A stretch of 64,000 bases of DNA from Hymenobacter sp. BT559 (GCF_016427535.1 NZ_JAELXV010000001.1:248001-312000), one strand, 5' to 3'. Positions 9,031-20,225 are shown, counted from the stretch's first letter. A program made the numbers and translations. Notes: generated from the letters alone by a model not told the origin.

Positions 9031-9033
9031 TTC

Positions 9034-10053
9034 ATGGTTTATTGGAAAGCTTTGTTTGTGAGTGCCTTGCTCGGCAGCACCCTAGGGGCAGCTGCGCAGG
9101 CACCCGCCGCCCGCACCTTCACCAATCCGCTAAAGGCGCACGGCCCTGACCCCTGGATAATTCGCCACGGCGGGCAGTATTATTACACCAACACGATGGG
9201 CCAGAACATCACACTCTGGAAGTCGCCCACCCTGGAAGGGGTGCAGGCCACCGCCGGCACCGTCGTATGGACGCCGCCCACCGCTGGCCCCAACTCTACC
9301 CAGATTTGGGCGCCTGAGCTGCACTTCCTAGGTGGCAAGTGGTACCTCTACTACACCGCCACCGACCGGGCCAAGGCGGGCGATAGCTCGCGCTACGTGT
9401 TTGTGCTGGAGAACACCAGCGCTGACCCCACCACCGGCATCTGGGTCGATAAAGGACGCGTAAATACCAAGTATTCAGGCCTCGATGGCACGGTGTTCGA
9501 GCACGGCAAGCGGCGCTTCTTCGTGTATTCGGCCTACGTGGGGCCGCAGAGCGTGTTGGCCATCGCGCCCATGACGAACCCTTGGACCATTGAGGCGGCC
9601 AAGGAAACCACCATCGCTGCGCCTACCCTGGATTGGGAAAAAGGCGGCGGCCGCCAAATCTTGGAAGGCCCTGAGTTTTTAGCTGGTAAGAAGGGTCAGC
9701 TGTACCTAGTATACTCGGCCAGCGCCTGCTGGGACGATAACTACTCCCTAGGTATGCTCACAGCCCAGCCTGGCGCCGACCCGCTGCGGGCCGCCTCGTG
9801 GGTAAAGTCGTCGCAGCCCGTTTTCCACCCCTCGGCCGAAACCGGCGTGTGGGGCACCGGTCACAACGGCTTCACGACCTCGCCCGACGGCCGCGAAAAC
9901 TGGCTTATCTACCACGCCAAGGCCGCGGCCGATGGCAAGTGCGAAGGCCGTAGCTCACGCGCCCAGCGCTTTACCTGGCGCCCCGATGGCTCCCCCGATT
10001 TTGGCGTGCCGGCCGCATTGGCCACCCCGCAAGCAGTACCCTCAGGCGAGTAG
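9034..10053 (+). CDS. Exported GH43 arabinosidase/arabinanase-like enzyme
   Basis: 339 residues, short signal peptide (cleavage near 'GAAAQAPA', residue ~21), then a single GH43 propeller. Catalytic candidates: Asp39 in 'GPDPWII', Asp151 in 'GLDGTVFE' and Glu211 in 'LEGPEFL'. Family members act on arabinan or arabinoxylan side chains. It starts four bases after the GH127 stop and should be co-transcribed and LacI-controlled, giving a two-enzyme arabinose-releasing operon. There is no T9SS tail, so it is likely periplasmic. Its exact GH43 subfamily cannot be set by eye. Confidence 0.88.
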   Translation: MVYWKALFVSALLGSTLGAAAQAPAARTFTNPLKAHGPDPWIIRHGGQYYYTNTMGQNITLWKSPTLEGVQATAGTVVWTPPTAGPNSTQIWAPELHFLGGKWYLYYTATDRAKAGDSSRYVFVLENTSADPTTGIWVDKGRVNTKYSGLDGTVFEHGKRRFFVYSAYVGPQSVLAIAPMTNPWTIEAAKETTIAAPTLDWEKGGGRQILEGPEFLAGKKGQLYLVYSASACWDDNYSLGMLTAQPGADPLRAASWVKSSQPVFHPSAETGVWGTGHNGFTTSPDGRENWLIYHAKAAADGKCEGRSSRAQRFTWRPDGSPDFGVPAALATPQAVPSGE

Positions 10054-10080
10054 CTGTTATGCGCTGGCTTATGCTGGCTG

Positions 10081-10309
10081 TGCTGGCGCGAGTTTAGCGC
10101 AGCGTAACTCGTGCCTTACTATGACGTGGAGTTTTCAACTCCACTGCCGCGCCAGCGGCAATAATGTGGCTGCATACTATTTAGCGTGCAGCTACTTAGA
10201 AAATATTAATTGCCACCTAGGCGCGAGCTTGCCGCTAGCGCGGCAGTAGAGGCACAGCATCCACGTCATAGTAAGGCACGAGTTACGCTGCGCTAAACTC
10301 GCGCCAGCA
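10081..10309. repeat. 229-bp element with perfect 49-bp terminal inverted repeats
   Basis: 10081-10129 is the exact reverse complement of 10261-10309. A nested pair inside (10143-10160 with 10230-10247) matches with one mismatch, so the whole element can fold into one long hairpin. It fills the gap between two hydrolase genes and encodes nothing convincing. The form suits a MITE-like or REP-like element; no target duplication was recognised. Confidence 0.85.
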
Positions 10310-10380
10310 TGTCAGTAAAGCTGACGCCAGCCTAACAGCATTAATTAGAGTAACACTTTACCTTTTCTCTCCACCCCCGC

Positions 10381-11481
10381 ATGAAGAAGTTTTCATGGTT
10401 GCTGATGGGTTTGGCGCTGCTCGGCGCGCCAGTTGCCCAGGCCCAAAAAGTAAAAACCAAGGTGAAAGGCAGCGCCGCTCTGCCCGGCCAATCGACCCGC
10501 TGGCCCGCCGCCAAAGCCAACGCCTGGTACCAAGCTCGTCCCTGGATGACGGGTGCTAACTTCACGCCTAGCACCGCCATCAACCAGCTCGAAATGTGGC
10601 AGGCCAACACCTTCGACGCGCCTACCATCGACAAGGAGCTGGGCTGGGCTGAGGGTATTGGCTTCAATACCATGCGCGTGTTTTTGCACAGCCTAGCTTA
10701 TAAAGAAGACCCCGCTGGCTTTAAGAAGCGCGTGAACGACTACCTAGCTATTGCCGACAAGCATCACATCGGCACCATCTTCGTGTTCTTCGACGACTGC
10801 TGGAACAAGGACCCGAAAGCTGGCACACAGCCGGCGCCCAAAACTGGCATTCACAACTCGGGCTGGGCCCAGGACCCCGGCGACCCTGCCTCGCGCGACT
10901 CGGCCACGTTTGTGCAGCTGCGGCCCTACGTAACGGACGTGCTCACCAGCTTTGCCCACGATAAGCGTATCGTGCTTTGGGACTTATATAACGAGCCGGG
11001 CAACAATGGCAAAGGCAATACCTCGCTGCCGCTGCTACGCAACGTCTTTACCTGGGCCGAGGCCGTGCGCCCCGACCAGCCCCTGAGCTCGGGCCTCTGG
11101 AACTGGGACCTGAAGGAGCTGAACACCTTCCAGGCGCTGCACTCCGACGTGATTACTTACCACAACTACGACGAGGCCCCCGCTCATCAGCGCGTGATTG
11201 ACTTGCTGGAAACCCACGGTCGGCCGCTCATCTGCACCGAATACATGGCCCGGCCCCGCAACTCGCGCTTCGTCAATATTCTGCCCTTGCTGAAGAAAAG
11301 CCACGTGGCCGCCATCAACTGGGGTCTTGTGGATGGCAAGACCAACACCAAGTATGCCTGGGACACGCCCCTGGCCGATGGCAGCGAGCCCACCGAGTGG
11401 TTTCACGAAGTTTTCCGCAAGGATGGCACGCCCTACCACCAAGACGAGACCGACCTGATAAAGAAATTGACCACCAAATAA
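10381..11481 (+). CDS. Exported GH5-like (clan GH-A) endoglycanase/xylanase-type enzyme
   Basis: 366 residues; signal peptide 1-21 ('GAPVAQAQ'). TIM-barrel of the cellulase superfamily: Arg99 region 'FNTMRVFLHS', acid/base Glu205 in 'LWDLYNEPG' and nucleophile Glu287 in 'ICTEYMARP'. Such proteins are often named 1,4-beta-xylanase, but the substrate is not readable from sequence. The context of GH43 and GH127 side-chain enzymes suits hemicellulose. It is separated from them by the 229-bp inverted-repeat element and probably has its own promoter. Confidence 0.85.
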   Translation: MKKFSWLLMGLALLGAPVAQAQKVKTKVKGSAALPGQSTRWPAAKANAWYQARPWMTGANFTPSTAINQLEMWQANTFDAPTIDKELGWAEGIGFNTMRVFLHSLAYKEDPAGFKKRVNDYLAIADKHHIGTIFVFFDDCWNKDPKAGTQPAPKTGIHNSGWAQDPGDPASRDSATFVQLRPYVTDVLTSFAHDKRIVLWDLYNEPGNNGKGNTSLPLLRNVFTWAEAVRPDQPLSSGLWNWDLKELNTFQALHSDVITYHNYDEAPAHQRVIDLLETHGRPLICTEYMARPRNSRFVNILPLLKKSHVAAINWGLVDGKTNTKYAWDTPLADGSEPTEWFHEVFRKDGTPYHQDETDLIKKLTTK

Positions 11482-11746
11482 GCCCCACCACCGGCGCGGT
11501 GCCCGGCCGCGGCCCTAGGTTCGGTCGGGACACTTGGCGTCTTCATCGAGGCTTTAAGAAGGGTAAATCAGATAATATGTTGGCTGATAATATTTTAGCG
11601 AAAAAGGCTTAAAAGCTTGGTTGGGGTGAGTGGCACAGCGCTTGTCTTAGGAAAGGCAGACGCGTCTATCGTTTTTTCCACTTCAGCGCTACCCGGTTTG
11701 CCGGCGCGCTGCCACCTTCCTCCAACCACTTTCTGAGCTTAATCCC

Positions 11747-12019
11747 ATGAAAACTGCCCTGCTTTCGTTCGCCACCGCCCTTACCCTGTTTGTGACCACC
11801 GCCGCTTCGGCCGCACCCTTCGACCACGACCGCGACCTGCGCCGGATGTCGCCCCGCGAACGTGCTCGCTACGAGCAAGCCCAGCGCGACCGGGCTCGCT
11901 TCGAACAAGCCCAACGCCAGCGCGAGCGCCAACAGGCCATTGAGCGGGCTCGCTGGGAAGCCCAGCACCGCCGCGACCGGCACGATGACCGCGACTACCG
12001 CGATTATCGCCGCCACTAA
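11747..12019 (+). CDS. Small exported Arg/Gln-rich protein of unknown function
   Basis: 90 residues: a clear signal peptide (1-22, 'ASAAP'), then ~65 residues almost wholly of Arg, Asp, Glu, Gln and Tyr in an amphipathic repeat ('RARYEQAQRDRARFEQAQRQ') predicted to be one long helix, ending in a His/Arg/Tyr-rich tail. No family recognised. A terminator follows at 12049. The preceding 265 bases carry no gene and are AT-richer (11570-11610), probably the promoter. Confidence 0.7.
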   Translation: MKTALLSFATALTLFVTTAASAAPFDHDRDLRRMSPRERARYEQAQRDRARFEQAQRQRERQQAIERARWEAQHRRDRHDDRDYRDYRRH

Positions 12020-12048
12020 GTAGCACCCTACGCGCCGCCTAGGTGCCC

Positions 12049-12082
12049 ACAGCCCCGAGTTTCAGTCGAAGCTCGGGGCTGT
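12049..12082. terminator. Rho-independent terminator between convergent genes
   Basis: Stem ACAGCCCCGAG (12049-12059) with CTCGGGGCTGT (12072-12082). It lies between the small exported protein and the minus-strand oxidoreductase. Confidence 0.75.
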
Positions 12083-12114
12083 TTGCGTAGCTGGCTATCT
12101 GGAAGTCGCTGATG

Positions 12115-13134
12115 CTACGATTGCTGCGTCTTCTCTACCGCATTATTAACGGATTCGCCGGGGTAGCGCAGCCCAATTTGGGCGCGCACGGTGTCGAGCA
12201 GCTGCATCAGCTCTAGGCTGAAACCTAGGGGCAGCAGCGGGCTTTCGAGCAGGCCCTGGGCCAGGCACTCTTGCACGTGCGTGGCTTCGTAGTGGTAGCC
12301 TAGGCCCTGTTTTTCGCACGGAATTTCGCGGGGCTGGTCTTCGTCGTGCAGCTGCACGAGCAGGCCGTGGGGCGCGTGAAAGCGACCTAGGAGCTGCAAG
12401 TGGCCCTTGGTGCCGTAGAGCACGCAACGGTTTTCGGTGCTGGCCGCGATGGTCGAAAACAGCGTGGCGGTGGCTCCGCTGGCGTAGGCTAGCGCCATGG
12501 CGCAGTTTTGGTCTACGCCGGTGCTGGTGGGCGTGGCCACGGCGCGCACCTCGGCCGGCTGCCCCAGAAATAGCTTGCTGATAAAGAGCGGGTACACGCC
12601 AACATCCAGCAGCGAGCCGCCGGCCAGCGCGGGGTTGAAGAGCCGGCCCTCGGGCTTAAACTCGGTCTTGAAGCCAAAGTCGGCCACCAGGTGCTTGACC
12701 TCACCGATGGTGCCGGCCTGCACCAGCTCTAGCGCCTTATAGATGGCCGGGAAGAAGCGCGTCCAGAAGGCTTCCATCAAGAATACCCCGTGCTCGTGGG
12801 CGGTGGTTATTACTTCCTGCGCCTGCGCCGCATTCTGGGTAAAGGCTTTTTCGCAGAGCACCGGCAGGCCTGCCCGCAAACACAGCAGGGCGTGCGCGTG
12901 GTGCTCCGAGTGCGGCGTGGCAATGTACACGGCGTCGATATCGGGCACTTGCAGCAGCGCTTCGTAGCTGCCCACGGCGTGGGGTGCGCCGTAGGTGGCG
13001 GCAAAGTCCTGGGCCTTGGCCAGGGTGCGCGAGGCTACGGCGTGCAGCTTGGCGTTGGGCACGAAGGCGAGTTCTTGAGCAAACTTGTGGGCAATATGGC
13101 CCGGGCCCAGAATGGCCCAGTTGTAGGTGCGCAT
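12115..13134 (-). CDS. Gfo/Idh/MocA-family NAD(P)-dependent oxidoreductase
   Basis: 339 residues. N-terminal Rossmann fold with 'AILGPGHIAHKFAQEL', then the family signature 'LPVLCEKAFTQNAAQA' (the Glu-Lys of the EKP-type motif; here Pro is replaced by Ala). The C-terminal alpha/beta domain includes 'GGSLLDVGVYPL', as in dimeric dihydrodiol dehydrogenases and bacterial xylose/glucose dehydrogenase-like members. It probably oxidises a sugar or related polyol in the cytoplasm; the substrate is unknown. Transcribed alone, divergent from the LytTR gene. Confidence 0.88.
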   Translation of the reverse strand: MRTYNWAILGPGHIAHKFAQELAFVPNAKLHAVASRTLAKAQDFAATYGAPHAVGSYEALLQVPDIDAVYIATPHSEHHAHALLCLRAGLPVLCEKAFTQNAAQAQEVITTAHEHGVFLMEAFWTRFFPAIYKALELVQAGTIGEVKHLVADFGFKTEFKPEGRLFNPALAGGSLLDVGVYPLFISKLFLGQPAEVRAVATPTSTGVDQNCAMALAYASGATATLFSTIAASTENRCVLYGTKGHLQLLGRFHAPHGLLVQLHDEDQPREIPCEKQGLGYHYEATHVQECLAQGLLESPLLPLGFSLELMQLLDTVRAQIGLRYPGESVNNAVEKTQQS

Positions 13135-13330
13135 GGCTACGTAGCAAGGAGGGTAGGAGAGAGCCGCAAGGTAGGGCTGACCAGCCGCGCCAGCTTCAAA
13201 AACCGCCGCCTAGGGCCAGCCCCGTTGCGGCGAGCGGGGCTATCTTTGAAGCTACGCGAGGCAAGGCAGCGTGCTGGCGCGCTGCGGTTCAGCCGCCCGC
13301 TGCTTGCCTGGCTGCTCCCGCCCTGCCGCC

Positions 13331-14101
13331 ATGAACCAGCCCGCTGCTTTGCTCGCCTGCGTCATCATCGACGACAACGAGATTAATCGTTTTACTCTGG
13401 AGCGCGCCGTGCAGCGCCACGACCAGCTCACGCTGGCTGCTTCGTTTCCGGATGCCGTGGAGGCGCTGGCGTATTTCCATGCCGGCCACCCGGCCGATGT
13501 GCTGCTGCTCGACATTGAGATGCCCCACATCAGTGGCCTAGAGCTGGTAAAGCTGCTGCCCGAGCCTAAGCCGGCCGTGGTTTTGGTGACTACTCACGCC
13601 TCTTTCGCGGTCGATGCCTTTGAGCTGCGGGTGCTCGACTACCTCGTGAAGCCGGTGAACTACGCGCGCTTTTGCCAGGCCATCGCCCGCGTGATGGAGC
13701 TGCAGCCTGCGCCGGCCCCCGCCCCGGCGCCGCCCGCTCCCGTAGCGCCCGTGGCATCAGTGGCGGTGCCCAGCGACATCTCGGCGTCGGGCACCGATAT
13801 GTTTGTGAAAACCGGTGGCAAGCTGCTGCGCATCAATTTCGAAGACGTGCTCTACATCGAGGCGCTGTCGACCTACGTGCTGCTCGTCACCGACAAGCAA
13901 AAGCACATTGTGGGCGGCACCCTCAAAAACATGGAAGAGCGGCTGCCGTTCCGCCACTTTGTGCGCGTGCACCGCTCCTACATCGTCAATCTGCACCGCG
14001 TCGAGGCGCTGGAAGACAACATGCTCAAGCTCGGCCAGCACGAAGTGCCCGTGAGCCGCGCCTACCAAGACGAGCTGGTTCAGCGCCTGCAGGCGCTGTA
14101 A
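13331..14101 (+). CDS. LytTR-family response regulator (copy 1)
   Basis: 256 residues from ATG 13331 (the frame is open 60 bases upstream, but the receiver domain begins right after this Met). Receiver domain 8-120 with the acidic pair in 'IIDDNEINR', phospho-acceptor Asp61 in 'LLLDIEMP' and Lys107 in 'YLVKP'. A Pro/Ala-rich linker (122-150) leads to a LytTR DNA-binding domain (~155-256; 'INFEDVLYIEALSTYVLLVT', 'FVRVHRSYIVNL'). It is convergent with a hybrid kinase that ends in a phosphotransfer domain, the likely partner. A paralogous pair lies at 53398-56496. Confidence 0.92.
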   Translation: MNQPAALLACVIIDDNEINRFTLERAVQRHDQLTLAASFPDAVEALAYFHAGHPADVLLLDIEMPHISGLELVKLLPEPKPAVVLVTTHASFAVDAFELRVLDYLVKPVNYARFCQAIARVMELQPAPAPAPAPPAPVAPVASVAVPSDISASGTDMFVKTGGKLLRINFEDVLYIEALSTYVLLVTDKQKHIVGGTLKNMEERLPFRHFVRVHRSYIVNLHRVEALEDNMLKLGQHEVPVSRAYQDELVQRLQAL

Positions 14102-14130
14102 GGCAGTAGTCCTAGGGCTCGCTGGCCGTG

Positions 14131-14250
14131 AGACCCCACCCCCGGCCCCTCCCCTCCGGGAGAGGGGAGCCTAGCGCTAACTGATATTAGCGAACGTGAC
14201 CAGTCGTCAGGCTCCCCTCTCCCGGAGGGGAGGGGCTGGGGGTGGGGTCT
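14131..14250. repeat. GC-rich inverted-repeat element, copy 1
   Basis: Arms 14131-14172 and 14209-14250 are 42 bp with one mismatch, around a 36-base AT-richer loop. The same arm sequence (ACCCCACCCCC.GCCCCTCC core) recurs at 22914-23055 and 27075-27195, so this is a dispersed family. Here it separates two convergent genes and may also stop transcription. Confidence 0.85.
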
Positions 14251-14287
14251 TCGCGCCTAGGTAACGTGCATTACTATTAAAATTACG

Positions 14288-16687
<2,400 letters not shown>

Positions 16688-17002
16688 CGGAAAGGAGCAA
16701 GGGCGCCGGGCGTGCCTGCCGCAACCAGAACGCAGACTGCCTGCCTAGGGCAGGTAGGCAAGCGCCGACCGCCCAAGCGCCGATTCACTCGCTGTAAAAA
16801 TACGTCCGCTCGCACCAAAAAAGACCCCAACCAGCAGAAACCCCAGCGGCTGCTCCTAAGCCTGCCCTAACATTGTATCATCAAACGGGGCGGTCAAATA
16901 GCCCTGGCCGCTTAATCAACTAGCGCTAGCATTATTATAGAATTATACTATTAGCTATCAAAAGGTTAATCTAATTAATTCTCACCTTTCTTCCGCAACA
17001 CA
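16688..17002. other. Noncoding region upstream of the roadblock pair
   Basis: 315 bases; the last ~90 (16910-16985) are markedly AT-rich compared with the surroundings, which suits a promoter for the gene at 17003. No gene seen. Confidence 0.4.
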
Positions 17003-17383
17003 ATGGCTTATTCTATCAACTCGCCTGCTGGCAAAACCGTCCAAGAAATCATCGACTCGCTGCCTTCGCTGATGGCCGTAGCCGTAGTCGACATTCAGTC
17101 GGGCATGGCCCTGGCCTCGCACTCCAACGTGGCCAGCCTCAACCCCGAAACCGCCGCTGCCTACAACACCGAAGTGGTGAAGCAGAAGCTCAAGGCCATG
17201 AGCGCCCTCAAGCTGCAGAACGAGAAAATTGAGGATATCCTGATGACGCTCAGCAGCCAGATGCACCTCATCAAGCTCTCCGACGACGGCAAGAAGTTTA
17301 TCTACCTCGTGGCCAGCTCCCGCGATACCAACCTCGCCATTGCCCGCGACGTGATGCGCCAGGGCGCCGAGCTGCTCAACTAA
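17003..17383 (+). CDS. Roadblock/LC7-like small protein (copy 1)
   Basis: 126 residues with no signal or membrane segment. The pattern helix - 'LMAVAVVDIQSGMALAS' strands - long helix - 'HLIKLSDDGKKFIYLVAS' strands - 'DTNLAIARDVMRQ' helix matches the roadblock/LC7 fold, whose bacterial members dimerise and often act with MglA-type small GTPases. No GTPase is encoded nearby. About 75% identical to the next gene (95 of 126 positions), with a central stretch of residues 33-71 differing at one position only. Function unknown; the fold call is from pattern. Confidence 0.7.
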   Translation: MAYSINSPAGKTVQEIIDSLPSLMAVAVVDIQSGMALASHSNVASLNPETAAAYNTEVVKQKLKAMSALKLQNEKIEDILMTLSSQMHLIKLSDDGKKFIYLVASSRDTNLAIARDVMRQGAELLN

Positions 17384-17513
17384 CCGACCTAGGGTGTTAT
17401 CTAGCTTATACTATATTGTTTTTCAATAAGTAATCAAATTATAAATTAAGTTTTTACTACCAGTGGACTTTTGACGAAGGCCGCTTTCCTTCAGCTTTTT
17501 ACCTTTCACAATT

Positions 17514-17894
17514 ATGGCTTACAACGTTTCTCTTCCCGCCGGCCAAGCCGTCCAAAACATCCTCAACGACCTGCCCGGCCTGCTTGCCGTAGCCGTCGTA
17601 GACATCAGCTCGGGCATGGCCCTGGCCTCGCACTCCAACGTAGCCAGCCTCAACCCTGAGACGGCCGCTGCTTACAACACCGAAGTGGTGAAGCAGAAAT
17701 TCAAGGCCATGAGCGCTCTCAAGCTCACGGGCGAAACGATTGAGGACATCCTCATCACCCTCAGCAACCAGCTGCACCTCATCAAGCTGGTGGGCGATGG
17801 CAAGAAGTTTATCTACCTCGCTGTGAGCTCGCGTGACACCAACCTCGCCATTGCCCGCGAAGTAGTGCGTGCCCAAACCGACCTGCTCAAGTAA
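17514..17894 (+). CDS. Roadblock/LC7-like small protein (copy 2)
   Basis: 126 residues, tandem paralogue of the gene at 17003 and of identical length. Differences cluster in the N-terminal 24 and C-terminal 25 residues, while 'SGMALASHSNVASLNPET' is conserved even at DNA level. The 130-base gap between the copies is AT-rich (17399-17460) and may hold a separate promoter, so the two need not be co-expressed. A hetero- or homodimer pair is plausible, since roadblock proteins dimerise. Confidence 0.7.
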   Translation: MAYNVSLPAGQAVQNILNDLPGLLAVAVVDISSGMALASHSNVASLNPETAAAYNTEVVKQKFKAMSALKLTGETIEDILITLSNQLHLIKLVGDGKKFIYLAVSSRDTNLAIAREVVRAQTDLLK

Positions 17895-17922
17895 GGTCTG
17901 GCTTCGCGCCAACTTGATTATG

Positions 17923-17957
17923 ACAACGCGCTTCTCCACTGCGGGGAAGCGCGTTGT
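17923..17957. terminator. Terminator hairpin after the roadblock pair
   Basis: Stem 17923-17937 with 17943-17957, one G:T pair in 15, loop of 5. It lies between convergent genes. Confidence 0.7.
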
Positions 17958-17977
17958 TGCGTTTAGGTACCAAGCAG

Positions 17978-18529
17978 CTACCTAGGGCTGCTATCACCTA
18001 GCGCAATAGTGGGTCGGGGCTGCCACTGCTGCCCATCGTGCCGAAATAGCGTGAGCCCACTCACGGCAAACGTGGCCGCGTAGGGGCGCCCGGCAAATAG
18101 CTGGCGCAGCTCGGGCACCTGTGCGGGGGGCAGGTCGCGGGTGGCCAGCGTGAGGTGGGGCGTGAAAGGGCGGCTTTCGAGGGGCACAAGCGGCAGGTGC
18201 TCGGTGCACCACCGGCTCAAACGCGCATGAAAGGCTTTGATTGCCTCGGCCGCCGCTACATGCACAAACAGCGTGCGGTTGCCAAACCACGCGAAGCCAT
18301 CTAGCGCCACATCGAAGGGCGACTCCGTAGTGGCAAACTCGGTGAGCGACGCTAGGCAGTCGGCCTCGAACGTGCCAGGCGCGCGGAAGGGTGGCAGCAG
18401 CGTAATGTGCGGCGGCAGGCGCACGGCATTGCGGCTGCCGGTGAGTTGGTGCACCTCTTGTTTTAGGGCCCAGGTCTCGGCAAAAACAGGCTCGGGGGGC
18501 AGCACGGCCACTAAGTAAAGCGGAAGCAT
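17978..18529 (-). CDS. 2'-5' RNA ligase-like 2H phosphoesterase (copy 1)
   Basis: 183 residues from ATG 18529 ('MLPLYLVAVLPPEPV'); the frame runs on upstream, but homologous sequence starts here. The two His-x-Thr motifs of the 2H superfamily are present: 'PPHITLLPPF' and 'FTPHLTLAT'. Such enzymes hydrolyse or join 2',3'-cyclic phosphate ends of RNA or small cyclic nucleotides in the cytoplasm. A second, divergent member lies at 44776-45309. Confidence 0.85.
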   Translation of the reverse strand: MLPLYLVAVLPPEPVFAETWALKQEVHQLTGSRNAVRLPPHITLLPPFRAPGTFEADCLASLTEFATTESPFDVALDGFAWFGNRTLFVHVAAAEAIKAFHARLSRWCTEHLPLVPLESRPFTPHLTLATRDLPPAQVPELRQLFAGRPYAATFAVSGLTLFRHDGQQWQPRPTIALGDSSPR

Positions 18530-18722
18530 GGGGCAGGGGAGAAGGCGTAACGGGATAAGCTGTACGCAAAAATTGACGACTCGCATGCTGCTCACTGGCC
18601 TGATGCCGGGAGGAAGTGCGAGCTTTGTGGTTGCTAGGTGGTAGCCCACCGCCCGCGCCGTGTGGGTGCGGCTACGCCGCTGGCCTGCGCCCTAGGTCGC
18701 GTTGCCCAATCTTTTTTTAGCC

Positions 18723-20090
18723 ATGCCCGAAGGCACCATACTCGTCATCGACGACGAAGAATTTTTGCGCCAAGCTGTGGCGCGCACCCTGGAGCTGGAA
18801 GGCTACACCGTGCTGCAAGCCGCCAACGCCTACCACGGCCTGGCGGCGCTGCGCGAGCACGCGGCCGAGGTGCTGGTGGTGCTCAGCGATGTGAAGCTGC
18901 CCGATGGCCGCGGCCTCGACCTGCTGCCCCGCTACAAAGCCTTGGCCCCGCTGGCTGAAGTGATATTACTGACCGCCTACGGCACCATCGCCGACAGTGT
19001 GCAGGCCATGAAAAACGGCGCCTTCGACTACCTCACTAAGAGCGATGCCGACGAGCAGCTGGTGGTGATAGTGGACCGCGCCGCCGACAAAGCTCGCCTG
19101 CAACGCCGCGTAGCCGACCTAGAGCAGAAAGTGGGTGCGCAATACAGCTTCGACGCCATGGTGGGCCACGCGCCCGCCCTGGAGCAAGCCAAGAAAATAG
19201 CCCGCCAAGTAGCGCCCACTGATGCTACCGTGCTGCTCGAAGGCCCCACCGGCGCCGGCAAGGAGCTGTTTGCCCAAGCCATTCACCAAGCCAGCGGGCG
19301 CAAAAACAAGCCCTTCGTGGCCCTCAATTGCAGCGCCTACCCCAAGGATTTGCTCGAATCGGAGCTGTTTGGCTATAAGAAAGGCGCCTTCACGGGGGCC
19401 AATGTGGACAAGAAAGGCATGTTTGAGGAAGCCAACGGCGGCACGCTCTTTCTGGATGAAATCGGCGAACTCGAAGGCAACGCCCAGGCTAAGCTGCTGC
19501 GCGCTCTCGAAAGCCAGGAGTTTGTGAAGCTCGGCGACAGCCGCCCCACCCGCGTGAACGTGCGCCTGCTGGCCGCCACCAACCGCAATCTCAAGCAGGA
19601 AGCGGCCGAAGGCCACTTTCGCCCCGACTTATACTACCGCCTCTCGGTGGTGGTGCTGCCGGTGCCGCCGCTCAGCGCCCGCCGCGCCGACGTGCCCGCT
19701 TTGGTGCAGTACTTCGCCCAGTACTTTGCGGCCAAGCTGCGGCAGCGGCCGCTGCAAGTGAGCCCCGAAGCCATGCAAGCCTTAGAGCGCTACGGCTGGC
19801 CGGGTAATATTCGGGAGCTGAAAAACGTGGTGGAGCGCGCCGCCATTCTCACGCCGCCCGGCCAGCCCCTGGCCCTCGACGAGCTGCCGCTGGAAGTGCA
19901 GCTGGCCGCCGCGCCCGGCCCGGCCTCCGACGACGCCCTCGACGCCGACCCGCGCTCTTTGCGCAATGCCGAGCGCCAGCACGTACAGCGCATCTTGCTG
20001 GAGTGCGGCGGCAATAAGGCCGAGGCCGCCCGCGTGCTCGGCGTGGCGCACACCACCCTCTACCGCAAGATTCAGGAGTACGGGCTGTAG
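18723..20090 (+). CDS. NtrC-family sigma-54-dependent response regulator, probable controller of kdp
   Basis: 455 residues from ATG 18723. Receiver domain with Asp56 in 'VVLSDVKLPDG'; AAA+ domain with Walker A 'EGPTGAGKE' (173-181), the sigma-54-contacting loop GAFTGA (221-226) and 'GGTLFLDEIGEL' (Walker B); Fis-type helix-turn-helix at the C-terminus ('NKAEAARVLGVAHTTLYRKI'). It sits just upstream of the kdp genes on the same strand. No OmpR-type KdpE is present in the window, and a candidate sigma-54 promoter precedes the kdp genes. I infer it replaces KdpE, with the kinase at 28531 as its partner. Confidence 0.9.
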   Translation: MPEGTILVIDDEEFLRQAVARTLELEGYTVLQAANAYHGLAALREHAAEVLVVLSDVKLPDGRGLDLLPRYKALAPLAEVILLTAYGTIADSVQAMKNGAFDYLTKSDADEQLVVIVDRAADKARLQRRVADLEQKVGAQYSFDAMVGHAPALEQAKKIARQVAPTDATVLLEGPTGAGKELFAQAIHQASGRKNKPFVALNCSAYPKDLLESELFGYKKGAFTGANVDKKGMFEEANGGTLFLDEIGELEGNAQAKLLRALESQEFVKLGDSRPTRVNVRLLAATNRNLKQEAAEGHFRPDLYYRLSVVVLPVPPLSARRADVPALVQYFAQYFAAKLRQRPLQVSPEAMQALERYGWPGNIRELKNVVERAAILTPPGQPLALDELPLEVQLAAAPGPASDDALDADPRSLRNAERQHVQRILLECGGNKAEAARVLGVAHTTLYRKIQEYGL

Positions 20091-20105
20091 ACTTAAATAG
20101 AAAAG

Positions 20106-20208
20106 CCAACAACGTCTGTCCTGCTGAGCTTGCGAAGCATCTTCTCACGTTTGGAATAGTCTAGCGTGAGAAGATGCTTCGCGAGCTCAGCAGGACAGAC
20201 GTTGTTGG
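20106..20208. repeat. 103-bp inverted repeat with 44-bp arms
   Basis: Arms 20106-20149 and 20165-20208 match at 43 of 44 positions, with a 15-base loop. The sequence is related to the arms at 25154-25247 (shared TGTC-TGCTGA and GAAGCATCTT blocks). It directly follows the sigma-54 regulator gene and may act as a transcript end. Confidence 0.85.
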
Positions 20209-20225
20209 TGGTTTTTAAATGTGTT

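Noticed and set aside
10081..10309. Insertion sequence
   Set aside because: Terminal inverted repeats are present but there is no transposase frame and the unit is too short; kept as a MITE/REP-like repeat.
12790..13386. A ~198-codon plus-strand frame over the oxidoreductase start
   Set aside because: Mostly antisense to a clear Gfo/Idh/MocA gene; composition typical of high-GC shadow frames.
17399..17513. A tRNA or small RNA gene in the AT-rich gap between the roadblock genes
   Set aside because: No cloverleaf or T-loop GTTCRANNC pattern; best read as a promoter region.
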